Shown: positions 51,786 through 60,616, counted from the stretch's first letter. The stretch: 64,000 nt of DNA from Sinomicrobium weinanense (GCF_018863395.1 NZ_JAHKRR010000002.1:797896-861895), one strand, 5' to 3'. Notes: generated from the letters alone by a model not told the origin. Program-made: numbers and translations.

Positions 51786-52742
51786 TTGAAACATTCAATA
51801 AAGAACGCCCACATAGGCCTGAACACCTTCAATTACGGTGCAACCATTCAACAACTTCTCATAAAAGACAAAAACGGCAATGATGTCAATGTTGTTCTCG
51901 GTTTTGACAAAGAAGAAGACTATTACGATAATCCTTTTTATCTAGGCGCCTCCATAGGCCGCTATGCCGGGAGGATAAGCCAGGGAGGTTTTTCCCTGAA
52001 CGGAGATCATTTTGCCCTTCACCAGGAAAATGGTGTACACCTGCACGGCGGCAAGAACGGATTGAACAAAAAACACTGGCAACTGGAAAGCATGGAACAA
52101 GACACCGATACTCCTTTTATTACCTATTCCGTAACCAGTCCGCACCTGGAAGAAGGTTACCCCGGAAACTTAAAAGTAAGCGTCACCTACCGGCTTGTCG
52201 GCAACCGCCTGGAAATAGCCTATGAAGCCACGACAGACAAGGCCACTGTGCTCAACCTTACCAATCATGCTTATTTTAACCTGGAAGGGAAAGACTCTGT
52301 TTTGAATCACGAATTAAAGCTGAGCAGTAAAACGTTTGTGGAGCTCGACAAAAAGCTGCTTCCCACGGGAGATTTCCTTTTTGTTAAAGATAGCGCCTAT
52401 GACTTCCTCAACCCTGAGATCATTGGCAACAAACCGGGATTTTCCGGGATAGACGATGTATTTGTACTGAATGGAGAAGGCCTGGCAGCCATATTGTATT
52501 CACCTGAGACAGGTATTGAGATGAAGGTGGCCACCAATCAACGGGCCATGGTCATTTATACTCCTGAAGACCTTGGGGAGAGAAATTTTGTAAACGGGGC
52601 AAATTACGGGAATTTTTCTTCCATTTGTTTTGAAGCCCAGACTTTCCCCGATGCACCCAACCAGCCCAATTTCCCTTCGGCAGTATTACAACCCGGGGAA
52701 GTTTACAGCAATAAAACAATCCTTGAATTCGGGATAAGATAA
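51786..52742 (+). CDS. galM: Aldose 1-epimerase (galactose mutarotase)
   Basis: About 318 residues. Interconverts alpha and beta anomers of aldoses such as galactose and glucose. Family blocks: NTFNYGATIQQLLI, LGFDKEEDYYDNPFYLGASIGRYAGRIS, HLHGGKNGLNKKHW, LTNHAYFNLEGK (catalytic His), GIDDVFVLNG, and QTFPDAPNQPNFPSAVLQPGE (catalytic Glu region). TTG 51786 (MKHSIKNAHIGL) is the preferred start since the earlier possible start lies inside the terminator. No sugar genes adjoin it. Confidence 0.93.
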   Translation: MKHSIKNAHIGLNTFNYGATIQQLLIKDKNGNDVNVVLGFDKEEDYYDNPFYLGASIGRYAGRISQGGFSLNGDHFALHQENGVHLHGGKNGLNKKHWQLESMEQDTDTPFITYSVTSPHLEEGYPGNLKVSVTYRLVGNRLEIAYEATTDKATVLNLTNHAYFNLEGKDSVLNHELKLSSKTFVELDKKLLPTGDFLFVKDSAYDFLNPEIIGNKPGFSGIDDVFVLNGEGLAAILYSPETGIEMKVATNQRAMVIYTPEDLGERNFVNGANYGNFSSICFEAQTFPDAPNQPNFPSAVLQPGEVYSNKTILEFGIR

Positions 52743-52812
52743 TACAGCAGGGCTTTAACCGGGGCAGGTACGTCTCTTACAAATTATTTCAGCACATTAG
52801 CCCCTGAATTAT

Positions 52813-52876
52813 TACACAGAGAAGGCGCAAGGAATCACGGAGCATCTCTGTGATTTCTCCGGGTATCTCTGTGGAA
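52813..52876. repeat. CACAGAGA two-armed inverted repeat
   Basis: ACACAGAGAAGGCGCAAGG-AATCACGGAG (from 52814) is followed by its imperfect complement TCTCTGTGATTTCTCCGGG-TATCTCTGTGG (to 52874). Such CACAGAGA/TCTCTGTG elements are known as dispersed intergenic repeats in many environmental bacteria. It lies in the galM-meaB spacer and does not look like an intrinsic terminator. Confidence 0.75.
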
Positions 52877-52947
52877 AAAATAAATTCATTAAGTAACTTT
52901 CTACTACTACCCAATATTTGTTTCCCGAAGCAGACCAAAAGAAATCG

Positions 52948-52955
52948 TATTTTTG
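52948..52955 (+). promoter_or_regulatory. Candidate meaB -7 element
   Basis: TATTTTTG matches TAnnTTTG; the nearest TTTG upstream (52917-52920) is 27 bp away, slightly too far for a good -33 box. Its position argues that TTG 52953 is not the start and favours TTG 52971. Confidence 0.4.
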
Positions 52956-52970
52956 TTAAAAACCTTCTTT

Positions 52971-54050
52971 TTGAGTACAAAGCAAAAATCAATACCCGGA
53001 AGTGAAGGGAGTCCCCGAAAAGATACTCCCAAAAGCCCTGTTGCTGCTAAGCTGAAGAAAAAAAGAACACAGCCTTCCCCGGACGAACTGGCTTCCGGGA
53101 TCATTTCCGGTGATGTGGTGGCCCTGAGCCGTGCTATCACCCTGGTGGAGAGTACCCAGCCAAGACATGCCGAACATGCACAATCTGTCATTGAAAAATG
53201 TTTGCCTTATGCCAACAGATCCGTGCGAATAGGCATTACCGGGGTTCCCGGTGCGGGCAAGAGCACTTTTATAGAAACTTTCGGAAAACACCTCACTTCT
53301 CTCGGTAAAAAGGTAGCCGTACTCGCCGTGGATCCCAGCAGTTCCATAAGCGGAGGCAGTATCCTGGGCGATAAGACCCGGATGGAAGAACTGGTAAAGG
53401 ACAAAAACGCTTTTATCCGCCCTTCTCCTTCCGGAACTTCACTGGGCGGGGTGGCCCGGAAAACGCGCGAAACCATCCTGCTATGTGAAGCCTGCGGTTT
53501 TGACACCATTATCGTGGAAACCGTTGGTGTGGGACAGGGAGAAACCGCAGTACACGGCATGGTAGACTTTTTCCTGCTGCTGAAACTGGCCGGCGCAGGC
53601 GACGAACTCCAGGGCATTAAACGGGGGATTATGGAAATGGCCGATGCCGTCGTTATCAATAAGGCAGACGGCGACAATGAAAAAGCCGCCAAAAAGGCCA
53701 GAGCAGAGTTTGCCAGGGCACTTCACCTCTATCCACCCAAGGAAAACGGCTGGGTTCCCAAAGTACTTACTGCATCTGCCCTGAAAAACAGAGGTATTGC
53801 GGAGATTTGGGAACTCGTCGAAAAATATACCGGGAAAAACAGGAAAAACGGCTATTTTGATCGTAAAAGATCGGAACAAAACAAATATTGGCTCCTGCAA
53901 ACCATTGAAGACCGGCTGAAAACAAGTTTTTACCAGGATAAAAACGTAAAAAAGACACTGACCGAAGAGCTCGCCGCCCTGGAAAAGAACGAAACCACAC
54001 CCTTTGCCGCCGCCCGGAAATTGCTGGACCTGTGGAACCGGATTCAGTGA
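52971..54050 (+). CDS. meaB: MeaB/ArgK GTPase, methylmalonyl-CoA mutase chaperone
   Basis: About 359-residue G3E GTPase that gates cobalamin delivery to and protects methylmalonyl-CoA mutase. Walker A GVPGAGKST, VAVLAVDPSSSISGGSILGDK, the switch region IVETVGVGQGET and the G4 motif NKADG are clear. The C-terminal dimerisation arm is present (LLDLWNRIQ). No ATG fits; TTG 52971 (MSTKQKSIPG) is chosen, TTG 52953 is possible. The mutase subunits are not next to it in this window. Confidence 0.93.
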   Translation: MSTKQKSIPGSEGSPRKDTPKSPVAAKLKKKRTQPSPDELASGIISGDVVALSRAITLVESTQPRHAEHAQSVIEKCLPYANRSVRIGITGVPGAGKSTFIETFGKHLTSLGKKVAVLAVDPSSSISGGSILGDKTRMEELVKDKNAFIRPSPSGTSLGGVARKTRETILLCEACGFDTIIVETVGVGQGETAVHGMVDFFLLLKLAGAGDELQGIKRGIMEMADAVVINKADGDNEKAAKKARAEFARALHLYPPKENGWVPKVLTASALKNRGIAEIWELVEKYTGKNRKNGYFDRKRSEQNKYWLLQTIEDRLKTSFYQDKNVKKTLTEELAALEKNETTPFAAARKLLDLWNRIQ

Positions 54051-54145
54051 TCGGTGGTCGGTACTCGGTATTCGGTGATCGGTATTCTGTGGTCAGTTTT
54101 TATACTGATTACCGACCACCGAATACTGAATACCGAATATTTAAT
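54046..54145. repeat. CGGTATTCGGT two-armed inverted repeat
   Basis: Left arm of GGTCGGTACTCGGTATTCGGTG-type words (54052-54082) and right arm ACCGACCACCGAATACTG-AATACCGAA (54111-54138) are imperfect reverse complements around a T-rich core. It begins at the meaB stop codon. Probably a dispersed repeat that may also serve as a 3' structure. Confidence 0.75.
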
Positions 54146-54232
54146 GAGGAAATTACATATTTTTTTAACATATTTGCGCGTTGAAAGTGACTGAACCTGG
54201 CTCTGCCTGGTTTCAGAGATTATTGAAATATA

Positions 54233-54946
54233 ATGAATTACGAGTTTACCATAATCGTTCCGATCTATAACGAACAAGACAATCTTGAACGTTTAGAGCA
54301 AGAACTCAGCAGGTATGTTTCCAGGACCCGCACAAAGGCAAAAGTACTCCTTATCAATGACGGTTCGAGCGACCGCAGCCAGGAGCTTATCGAGAATATC
54401 TGCACACGGAACGAGGCTTTTCACTTTCTTGAATTTGCAGAGAACAGGGGGTTGAGTGCCGCCATAAAGGCCGGGTTTGACCACGTAGACACCGAATTGC
54501 TGGGATATATGGACTCAGATCTGCAAACCTCCCCCGAGGATTTCGACCTTCTTCTGGAACATATCGGCGAATACGACCTGGTTACCGGGGTAAGGGCCGA
54601 CCGCAAAGATTCTTTCGTAAAGAATATGTCCTCCGCCATTGCCAATAAGATAAGACGTACCTTTACCCATGACGGCATGGACGATACAGGCTGTCCCCTC
54701 AAGGTCATCAAGACCGAATATGCCCGGCGCATACCCATGTTCAAGGGTTTACATCGATTTTTGCCGGCCATGATATTATTGCAGAACGGCAAGATCATCC
54801 AGATCCCCGTACGCCACTTTCCCAGAACGGCAGGCCAGGCTAAATTCGGGCTTTGGAACAGGTTATTGGGGCCGCTTATAGATTGCTTCGCATACCTCTG
54901 GATGAAGAAGAAATACATCAACTATACCATAGCCAAGAAAGGATAA
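54233..54946 (+). CDS. Family 2 glycosyltransferase, ArnC/dolichol-phosphate-mannose-synthase-like
   Basis: 237-residue GT-A glycosyltransferase: FTIIVPIYNEQDNLERLEQE, VLLINDGSSDRSQELI, ENRGLSAAIKAGFDH and the metal site GYMDSDLQTSPEDF. A short hydrophobic C-terminus (LGPLIDCFAYLWM) may touch the membrane but there are no ArnC-type membrane helices. Likely makes an undecaprenyl-phosphate-linked sugar for the GT39 enzyme two genes on. The stop directly abuts the next ATG. Confidence 0.92.
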   Translation: MNYEFTIIVPIYNEQDNLERLEQELSRYVSRTRTKAKVLLINDGSSDRSQELIENICTRNEAFHFLEFAENRGLSAAIKAGFDHVDTELLGYMDSDLQTSPEDFDLLLEHIGEYDLVTGVRADRKDSFVKNMSSAIANKIRRTFTHDGMDDTGCPLKVIKTEYARRIPMFKGLHRFLPAMILLQNGKIIQIPVRHFPRTAGQAKFGLWNRLLGPLIDCFAYLWMKKKYINYTIAKKG

Positions 54947-55570
54947 ATGCAAGACTGGATCATCTATTCCATCGGTTTTTTTGCCCAAATACTGTTTTCC
55001 GCAAGGCTACTGCTGCAATGGATCCTTTCTGAAAAAAGTAAAACAGTGCTCACCCCCCGCTTCTTCTGGCAACTGAGCCTGCTCGCCTCTTTTTTATTAT
55101 TTATTTACGGGTACCTGAGGCACGATTTTGCCATTATGCTGGGACAAACTCTAACGTATTTTATATACATACGCAATATCCAGATACAAGGGGAATGGAA
55201 GAAATTTCCGTGGGCCTTTCGTACTTTTTTATGGCTCTTTCCGTTCTTAATGGTGATCTATTATTACAACAATAACAAATTCGACCTTCAAAATCTTTTT
55301 CAGAATGACAATATTCCGCTATGGCTGTTATTGCTCGGAAGTGTCGCACAGGTTATCTTTACTTTTCGTTTTGTTTACCAGTGGATATATTCCGAAAAGA
55401 GAAAAGAATCGAGCCTGCCCAGGGGATTTTGGGTGCTTAGCCTTACAGGGGCCCTGCTCATCCTTTCCTATGCCATACTGAGGAAAGACCCTGTATTGCT
55501 GATAGGCCACCTGTTTGGAAGTGTGATTTACATACGAAACCTGATGATATTAAATAAGCAACATGACTAA
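54947..55570 (+). CDS. Membrane protein with two tandem LAB_N domains
   Basis: 207 residues containing two copies of the lipid-A-disaccharide-synthase N-terminal domain (LAB_N), here without LpxB. Copy 1: QILFSARLLLQWILSEK ... GQTLTYFIYIRNIQI; copy 2: QVIFTFRFVYQWIYSEK ... GHLFGSVIYIRNLMI. Each is a three-helix unit with the RxxxQWxxSEK signature. Orphan LAB_N proteins are often beside ArnC/ArnT-like genes and may flip or handle polyprenyl- or lipid-linked sugars; this is inference. Overlaps the next gene by 8 bp. Confidence 0.9.
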   Translation: MQDWIIYSIGFFAQILFSARLLLQWILSEKSKTVLTPRFFWQLSLLASFLLFIYGYLRHDFAIMLGQTLTYFIYIRNIQIQGEWKKFPWAFRTFLWLFPFLMVIYYYNNNKFDLQNLFQNDNIPLWLLLLGSVAQVIFTFRFVYQWIYSEKRKESSLPRGFWVLSLTGALLILSYAILRKDPVLLIGHLFGSVIYIRNLMILNKQHD

Positions 55571-57209
55571 GATCCTGGAAAGATACCCGGTTATTATACT
55601 TCTGCTGGTTTGCCTTGTTATCTTTTTTTGTAACCTCAATGAGCTTTATGTAAACATCATGGAGGCGAGGAATTTTGTCACCGCCCGGGAAATGCTTACC
55701 GAAAACAATTGGTTGCTCACCACGCTCAATGGCCTTCCGCGTTACGAAAAACCACCGCTGCCCACGTGGCTTACTGCACTTTCTGCAACTGTTTTCGGGA
55801 TGAAAAGCCTTTTTGCCCTTCGTCTCCCCGCGGCACTGGCAGCAACTCTAATGGTATGGATGATGTACAGATTAAACCTGAAAGTGCATCAGAATAAAAG
55901 ATCTGGTTTGTTTGCCGGGCTTATCCTGGCCACATCCTTTTATGTGATCTTTTCCGGCCGTAACGGGCAATGGGACATTTTCACCCATGCCTTTATGCTG
56001 ACCTCCATCTATTTTCTCTACACCCTTTTCGAAGAGGAAAAACAAATGTGGAAAAATGCATTGCTAGCCGGTATTTTTGCAGGGGCCTCTTTTCTGAGCA
56101 AAGGCCCTGTTTCGCTCTATACGCTCTTTCTTCCGTTTCTCATCGCCTACGGTGTGGCCTACAAGTACAGAAATTTCACAAAAAAAATACTTCCTGCTAT
56201 CCTTTTTATTGCGGTTATGATTGTTTCGGGCCTCTGGTGGTTTGTTTATGTAAGGATAGCCGACCCCGAGACATTTGTGGCCATTGCCTCGGAAGAAGCG
56301 ACCAACTGGGGAAGCTATAACATAAGGCCGTTTTACTATTACTGGAGCTTCTTTACACAAAGCGGTATATGGACCATTCCGGCCTTTGTAGGTCTGCTCT
56401 ACCCCTACCTGAAAAACCGCGTCAGCGACAAAAAAGCCTATCTCTTCTCTTTGTTGTGGACCATAAGCTCCGTGGTACTGCTTTCGGTGATCCCCGAAAA
56501 AAAATCGCGCTACCTGCTGCCGGTCCTTCTGCCGCTGGCCATGAACACCGCCTTTTATATAGAATATCTCGTACGTACGTTTGCAAGCCTGAAAAACAAA
56601 AAGGAAACCTTCCCCGTATATTTTAATTTCGGGCTGATAGCCCTTATCGGTGTTTCCTTCCCTGTTGCAGGATATATTTTCTTTAGAAAGGAATTACAGG
56701 GGCTCTGGCTACCGTTTATCCTCGCTTCGATATTCCTGTTCGGCATCGGTGTCCTGATGTTCAGGCACCTTGCTAAAAAGAACATACAACATGTATTTCT
56801 GCTTACGATAGCCTTTATAATGAGTATTATTCTCTTCGGGTTTCCGTTGGAAAACACGTTTAGCAATGACAATACCGCTTTTAACAATATAGACCGCCTT
56901 GCAGCCCAGGCTGCCCGGGAAAACATCAATATCTATTCTTTCGGTGAACAGGCTCCGGAAATGATCTGGGAATACAAGAAAATAGCCCCTCGCCTCGATG
57001 CAAAGAGCCCTGTAAGGGTTCCTGAGGAAAATAGCTTCGGAGTGCTGGTTACGCTGTCCGAAGAAACAGAATTTAAACGTATATTTGCTACGGATTTCAA
57101 CATCCGGCTAAAAGAGACTTTCGATATTAACTACACTGCCGGCAAGGAAGAAAGGAATTACAGGGAAAGGTTGGTAAGCCGGTATTACATTTTGAACAAA
57201 AAACCCTAA
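55563..57209 (+). CDS. GT39/ArnT-like polyprenyl-phosphate sugar transferase
   Basis: 548-residue membrane glycosyltransferase with about 12 helices. The periplasmic loop-1 signature is NIMEARNFVTAREMLTENNW and LNGLPRYEKPPLPTWLTALS, with the acidic residue and YEKPP motif of the ArnT/PMT group. In ArnT the enzyme transfers aminoarabinose to lipid A; the sugar and acceptor here are unknown. It overlaps the LAB_N gene by 8 bp, so GT2, LAB_N and GT39 form one unit. Confidence 0.92.
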   Translation: MTKILERYPVIILLLVCLVIFFCNLNELYVNIMEARNFVTAREMLTENNWLLTTLNGLPRYEKPPLPTWLTALSATVFGMKSLFALRLPAALAATLMVWMMYRLNLKVHQNKRSGLFAGLILATSFYVIFSGRNGQWDIFTHAFMLTSIYFLYTLFEEEKQMWKNALLAGIFAGASFLSKGPVSLYTLFLPFLIAYGVAYKYRNFTKKILPAILFIAVMIVSGLWWFVYVRIADPETFVAIASEEATNWGSYNIRPFYYYWSFFTQSGIWTIPAFVGLLYPYLKNRVSDKKAYLFSLLWTISSVVLLSVIPEKKSRYLLPVLLPLAMNTAFYIEYLVRTFASLKNKKETFPVYFNFGLIALIGVSFPVAGYIFFRKELQGLWLPFILASIFLFGIGVLMFRHLAKKNIQHVFLLTIAFIMSIILFGFPLENTFSNDNTAFNNIDRLAAQAARENINIYSFGEQAPEMIWEYKKIAPRLDAKSPVRVPEENSFGVLVTLSEETEFKRIFATDFNIRLKETFDINYTAGKEERNYRERLVSRYYILNKKP

Positions 57210-57335
57210 AAAGTCGGAAGTTCGAAGTCCGGAGTCAGAAGTAGAATTAATTCATAAGCAAAACTTCGGATCTCAGATTTTCAACTCCCGGTTGCTGAGC
57301 AAAGTCGAAGCATCGGACCTAAAAAAACAGCATCC
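57205..57335. repeat. Repeat-rich spacer with GAAGTCGGAAGTTCG-type words
   Basis: AAGTCGGAAGTTCGAAGTC at ~57210-57228 and a partial REP piece GTTGCTGAGCAAAGTCGAAG at ~57291-57310. A reverse-complement partner (CTTCGTACTTCAGACTTCCGA) occurs at ~58743-58763, on the other side of the PAP2 gene. No gene is seen here. Confidence 0.6.
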
Positions 57336-58019
57336 ATGAAGAATTTAAGTAAAATAGAGACTCTCGGTTATATGTTCCTCATCATCACCTTTGTGAACAG
57401 CCTCTATTTTGGTTTTACCGATGTCCTGCTTTTTGACGAGCATTACGCCCAGGAAGACGGCCTCGTAGAAAATGAAACAGCACTAATGTTGCTGGGTATA
57501 AGCCTGCTTTGTCTGTATCATCTTTTCCGCCTCTGGAAATTCAAAAAACCCCTCTGGAAACTGGGGACCATAGTCTTTGCCATTCTCTTCTTCTTTGCCG
57601 CCGGGGAGGAAATATCCTGGGGCCAGCGCGTTTTCGGGGTAGAATCCGGAGAATTTTTTCTGGAAAACAATGCTCAGGGAGAGACCAACCTCCACAATCT
57701 TGTAGTGGGCGACACCAAATTGAATAAATTAATATTCAGCCAATTACTTATGGTTGTCATGGTACTGTATCTCGTGGTAACCCCTATCTTATACCGGAAA
57801 GTGCAATGGATCAAAAACCTGGCCGACACCTTTGCAGTCCCCATCGTGGAATGGCGGCATACCATCGCTTTTATTATCTGCACCATCCTGGTAAGCATTA
57901 TTCCGGCCGACAGGAAATGGGAAGTATACGAACTGGCCTTCGGGGTTATTTTCTTTCTGATCTTCCTGAGCCCGTTCAACAATCATATTTTTCGGGGAAA
58001 AGACCAGGTGAAGGATTAA
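57336..58019 (+). CDS. Uncharacterised membrane protein with EEISWGQR motif
   Basis: 227-residue membrane protein with about six helices. The notable conserved part is FFAAGEEISWGQRVFGVESG (near residues 88-107) followed by NLHNLVVGDTKLNKL, a pattern shared by unknown-function membrane proteins; the Glu pair, His and Asn could be catalytic or lipid-binding. Not otherwise recognised. Between the GT39 gene and the convergent PAP2 gene (13 bp between stops), so probably part of the glycolipid module. Confidence 0.75.
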   Translation: MKNLSKIETLGYMFLIITFVNSLYFGFTDVLLFDEHYAQEDGLVENETALMLLGISLLCLYHLFRLWKFKKPLWKLGTIVFAILFFFAAGEEISWGQRVFGVESGEFFLENNAQGETNLHNLVVGDTKLNKLIFSQLLMVVMVLYLVVTPILYRKVQWIKNLADTFAVPIVEWRHTIAFIICTILVSIIPADRKWEVYELAFGVIFFLIFLSPFNNHIFRGKDQVKD

Positions 58020-58032
58020 TTTTTGTTGTTTT

Positions 58033-58614
58033 TTACGAGTTGAAACGGTCTTTTCTAAATATTTTTTTTGAAAGCAATCTCAACACTGCGTAAAACAGCC
58101 ATCCGCCAAGTAGCCCGAAGACCATTCCCGTAACAATATCCAGGGGAAAATGTACACCGAGATAGATCCTGCTGTACGACACTACCAGTGCCCACACCAG
58201 TAATATCAGGGGTATGGAGCGGTAATGCTGTTTAAACAACAGGGAAAAGAACGTGGCCACAGCAAAAGTACTGGCGGCATGTGCAGAAAAGTACCCGAAT
58301 TTCCCGCCGCATTTTACAATACGCATCCTGTCTTCCAGCGAAGGGGTATGACACGGGCGAAGACGCTCAAAACCGTATTTGAACACGTTGGCCAGCTGGT
58401 CCGTAAAAGCGATCATCAGGGCCGTAGCTACCAAAATAAGCACGGTAGGCTTCCAGCCAAATTTCCTGAAGCATAAATACAGCAAAACCAGATAAAGGGG
58501 AATAGAAGTGAATTTATCTGTTATAAAAAGCCAGAACCCGTCCCAGCTTTCCGTTCCGAGATTGTTGAGGAACAAAAAGAGTTCCTGGTCGTATTCTATG
58601 ATCTTGTCGAGCAT
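58033..58614 (-). CDS. PAP2-family membrane phosphatase
   Basis: 193-residue membrane phosphatase: motif 1 KYGFERLRPC, motif 2 GYFSAHAAS (Ser-Ala-His in place of the usual Ser-Gly-His), motif 3 YSRIYLGVHFPLDIV. About five helices. Likely substrates are undecaprenyl pyrophosphate, lipid A phosphate or phosphatidate. Its position beside GT39/LAB_N/GT2 genes favours a lipid-A or carrier-lipid role. Convergent with the EEISWGQR gene. Confidence 0.9.
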   Translation of the reverse strand: MLDKIIEYDQELFLFLNNLGTESWDGFWLFITDKFTSIPLYLVLLYLCFRKFGWKPTVLILVATALMIAFTDQLANVFKYGFERLRPCHTPSLEDRMRIVKCGGKFGYFSAHAASTFAVATFFSLLFKQHYRSIPLILLVWALVVSYSRIYLGVHFPLDIVTGMVFGLLGGWLFYAVLRLLSKKIFRKDRFNS

Positions 58615-58619
58615 CTTGG

Positions 58620-58766
58620 TTCAATGTTCAAAGTTCAAGGTTTTGGTCCCTGAGCCCTTCGGTTAAACTCAGGGTAAACCAAAGTCGAAGGGAAGGTTTA
58701 GGGTTTTTATCGGCCCTGAGTGAAGCCAAAGCCCATCAACCAACTTCGTACTTCAGACTTCCGACT
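58620..58766. repeat. REP-like element GGTCCCTGAGCCCTTCGG (copy C) and inverted GAAGTCGGAAGT arm
   Basis: TTCAAAGTTCAAGG words (58625-58640), then GGTCCCTGAGCCCTTCGG at 58645, TTAAACTCAGGGTAAACC and AAAGTCGAAGGGA ending at 58693. A fragment GGCCCTGAGTGAAGCC follows at ~58714. It lies upstream of the PAP2 gene (minus strand). Confidence 0.85.
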
Positions 58767-58991
58767 TCATTCATACCTGCCGACCTCCCGGTCGTAGAAA
58801 TCGTTAGCCTCCTGTATCAGGTTCCCGGCTTCGGTCTCCAGTTCCTTCTCGTCCGCAGGATCGAAATCTTCCAGCCATTCCACTTCGTCATTGGCCAGGT
58901 TGATGATAAAACGGGGATAATCGGTATGAATAATAAAGATCGCATCGGGATGATCGGTGTTGTCCCCCAGTAAAAATTTCGGAAGTTCCAT
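58767..58991 (-). CDS. Small acidic flavobacterial protein, 74 aa
   Basis: 74 residues: MELPKFLLGDNTDHPDAIFI, HTDYPRFIINLANDEVEWLE, DFDPADEKELETEAGNLI. Strongly acidic, cytosolic. I recognise the MELPKFLLGDNTD start as conserved in Flavobacteriaceae; function unknown. It lies 50 bp downstream of the MATE exporter gene on the same strand. Confidence 0.85.
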   Translation of the reverse strand: MELPKFLLGDNTDHPDAIFIIHTDYPRFIINLANDEVEWLEDFDPADEKELETEAGNLIQEANDFYDREVGRYE

Positions 58992-59041
58992 GTTTTTTAT
59001 CGTATAAATTCGTTATTCCTCTTGGTTTCCCTGCCAGTTCC

Positions 59042-60433
59042 TTATACTCCGGCCGGGCTTTTGTCCTTACTTCTTATCAGGCGTTGTGTAAGGCGATTAA
59101 ACCGGATATACAACAATACCGCCGAAACTGAAAGCCCCACCAGGAGCCCCATCCATATCCCGGTACTTCCCCATTCGGTATGCAATCCGAGATAATATGA
59201 AATGGGAAAACCAATGATCCAGTATGCGACAAAGGTAATAAAAGTGGGGATCTTAACATCCTGCAGGCCCCTCAATGCTCCGAGCACGGCCACCTGTACT
59301 CCATCTGATATCTGGAAAACAGCGGCCACCATGAGCAATTTGGCGGCTATGGCCATCACCTCGAAATTATCGGCCTGGTTGGATATATCGTGCTGGTCGA
59401 GGTACATGGTAGGTAGCCAGTCGCGGAATATCCAGAAGCAAAGGGCAAATATAACATCGAGAATGATCGTCAGGAAAAACACGGAAAAGGCAATCCTGCG
59501 CAGCTCATGAAAGTTCCGAAGCCCCTTCTGGTTTCCCACCCGGATCATGGCAGCCACACTGAGCCCGGTAGCCACCATAAAGGTCATGCTCGACAGGTTC
59601 AGTGCTATCTGATTGGCCGCCTGTGGGTTTTTGCCCAGCACCCCGCTCAACCAGATCGCGGCAGTGAAGATCGCTACTTCAAACAACATCTGTAAGGCGG
59701 ACGGAAAACCGAGGTTGATGATCTTCGCAAACATCGCCTTGCTGTATTCCCTCAATTTTAACCCGGTTATATAACCGTGGAATTTTTTGTTCTGCCGGAA
59801 CAGGAACCAGATAAAGATCACCATGATCACCCTGGATACCAGTGTCCCTATCGCCGCCCCGATAATACCCATTTTCGGGAAGCCCAGGTTACCGAAGATC
59901 AACAGGTAGTTCAGGCTTATATTTATGATATTGGCCAGTACTGTGGCATACATGGCATATTTGGTTTCGGAAAGCCCGTCAGAAAACTGTTTTAAGGCCT
60001 GGAACATGATCATCGGGATCAATGAAAAAGCCACGAGGTCCAGATAAGGCATGGCATATTCTACCACTTCGCCCGGCTGGTCCATGATATACATCAGGGG
60101 CTTGGCAAACAGCAGTATGGCAAACAGTAACAGCCCCAATCCCGTGCACAATATAAGCCCGTGTTTCAGGGCCGCCCTTCCCTTATTTACATCCCCTGCT
60201 CCGTCGGCTTCGGCTACCAGGGGCGTAATAGCGGTAGAAAAACCTATCCCCAGGGATATGGCAATAAACACAAAACTATTGCCCAGGGATACTGCAGCGA
60301 GTTCGGCCGTACCCAGTTGCCCTACCATGACATTATCGGCAAAGGCTACGAAAGTATGCCCGAGCATGCCCAGCATCACCGGAAATGACAATTTTAAATT
60401 ATAGGAAAATTCCCTGGTATATTGTGCTAACAT
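59042..60433 (-). CDS. MATE family multidrug exporter (NorM-like)
   Basis: 463-residue protein with 12 predicted helices in two homologous halves. The start FSYNLKLSFPVMLGMLGHTFVAFADNVMVGQLG and AVSLGNSFVFIAISLGIGFSTAITPLVAEADG are typical of NorM/DinF MATE proteins, exchanging Na+ or H+ for cationic drugs or organic compounds. Complete. Downstream of mazG on the same strand but 256 bp away. Confidence 0.94.
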   Translation of the reverse strand: MLAQYTREFSYNLKLSFPVMLGMLGHTFVAFADNVMVGQLGTAELAAVSLGNSFVFIAISLGIGFSTAITPLVAEADGAGDVNKGRAALKHGLILCTGLGLLLFAILLFAKPLMYIMDQPGEVVEYAMPYLDLVAFSLIPMIMFQALKQFSDGLSETKYAMYATVLANIINISLNYLLIFGNLGFPKMGIIGAAIGTLVSRVIMVIFIWFLFRQNKKFHGYITGLKLREYSKAMFAKIINLGFPSALQMLFEVAIFTAAIWLSGVLGKNPQAANQIALNLSSMTFMVATGLSVAAMIRVGNQKGLRNFHELRRIAFSVFFLTIILDVIFALCFWIFRDWLPTMYLDQHDISNQADNFEVMAIAAKLLMVAAVFQISDGVQVAVLGALRGLQDVKIPTFITFVAYWIIGFPISYYLGLHTEWGSTGIWMGLLVGLSVSAVLLYIRFNRLTQRLIRSKDKSPAGV

Positions 60434-60616
60434 TTGCTATGAATTGAATGGGCAAAGATAAAAATTTGGACGCTGTAAATCTTGCCCTCCGGACAATTAA
60501 CATCTTTTTTTAAAAGAAGCGTTTCACAAAGGAGCCTCATTCATTTTACCAGAAGGGCCGACACAGATATATCCGGAAGGAAAGGGGATATTTTTCTTTT
60601 CCTGCATTTTTGTAAG

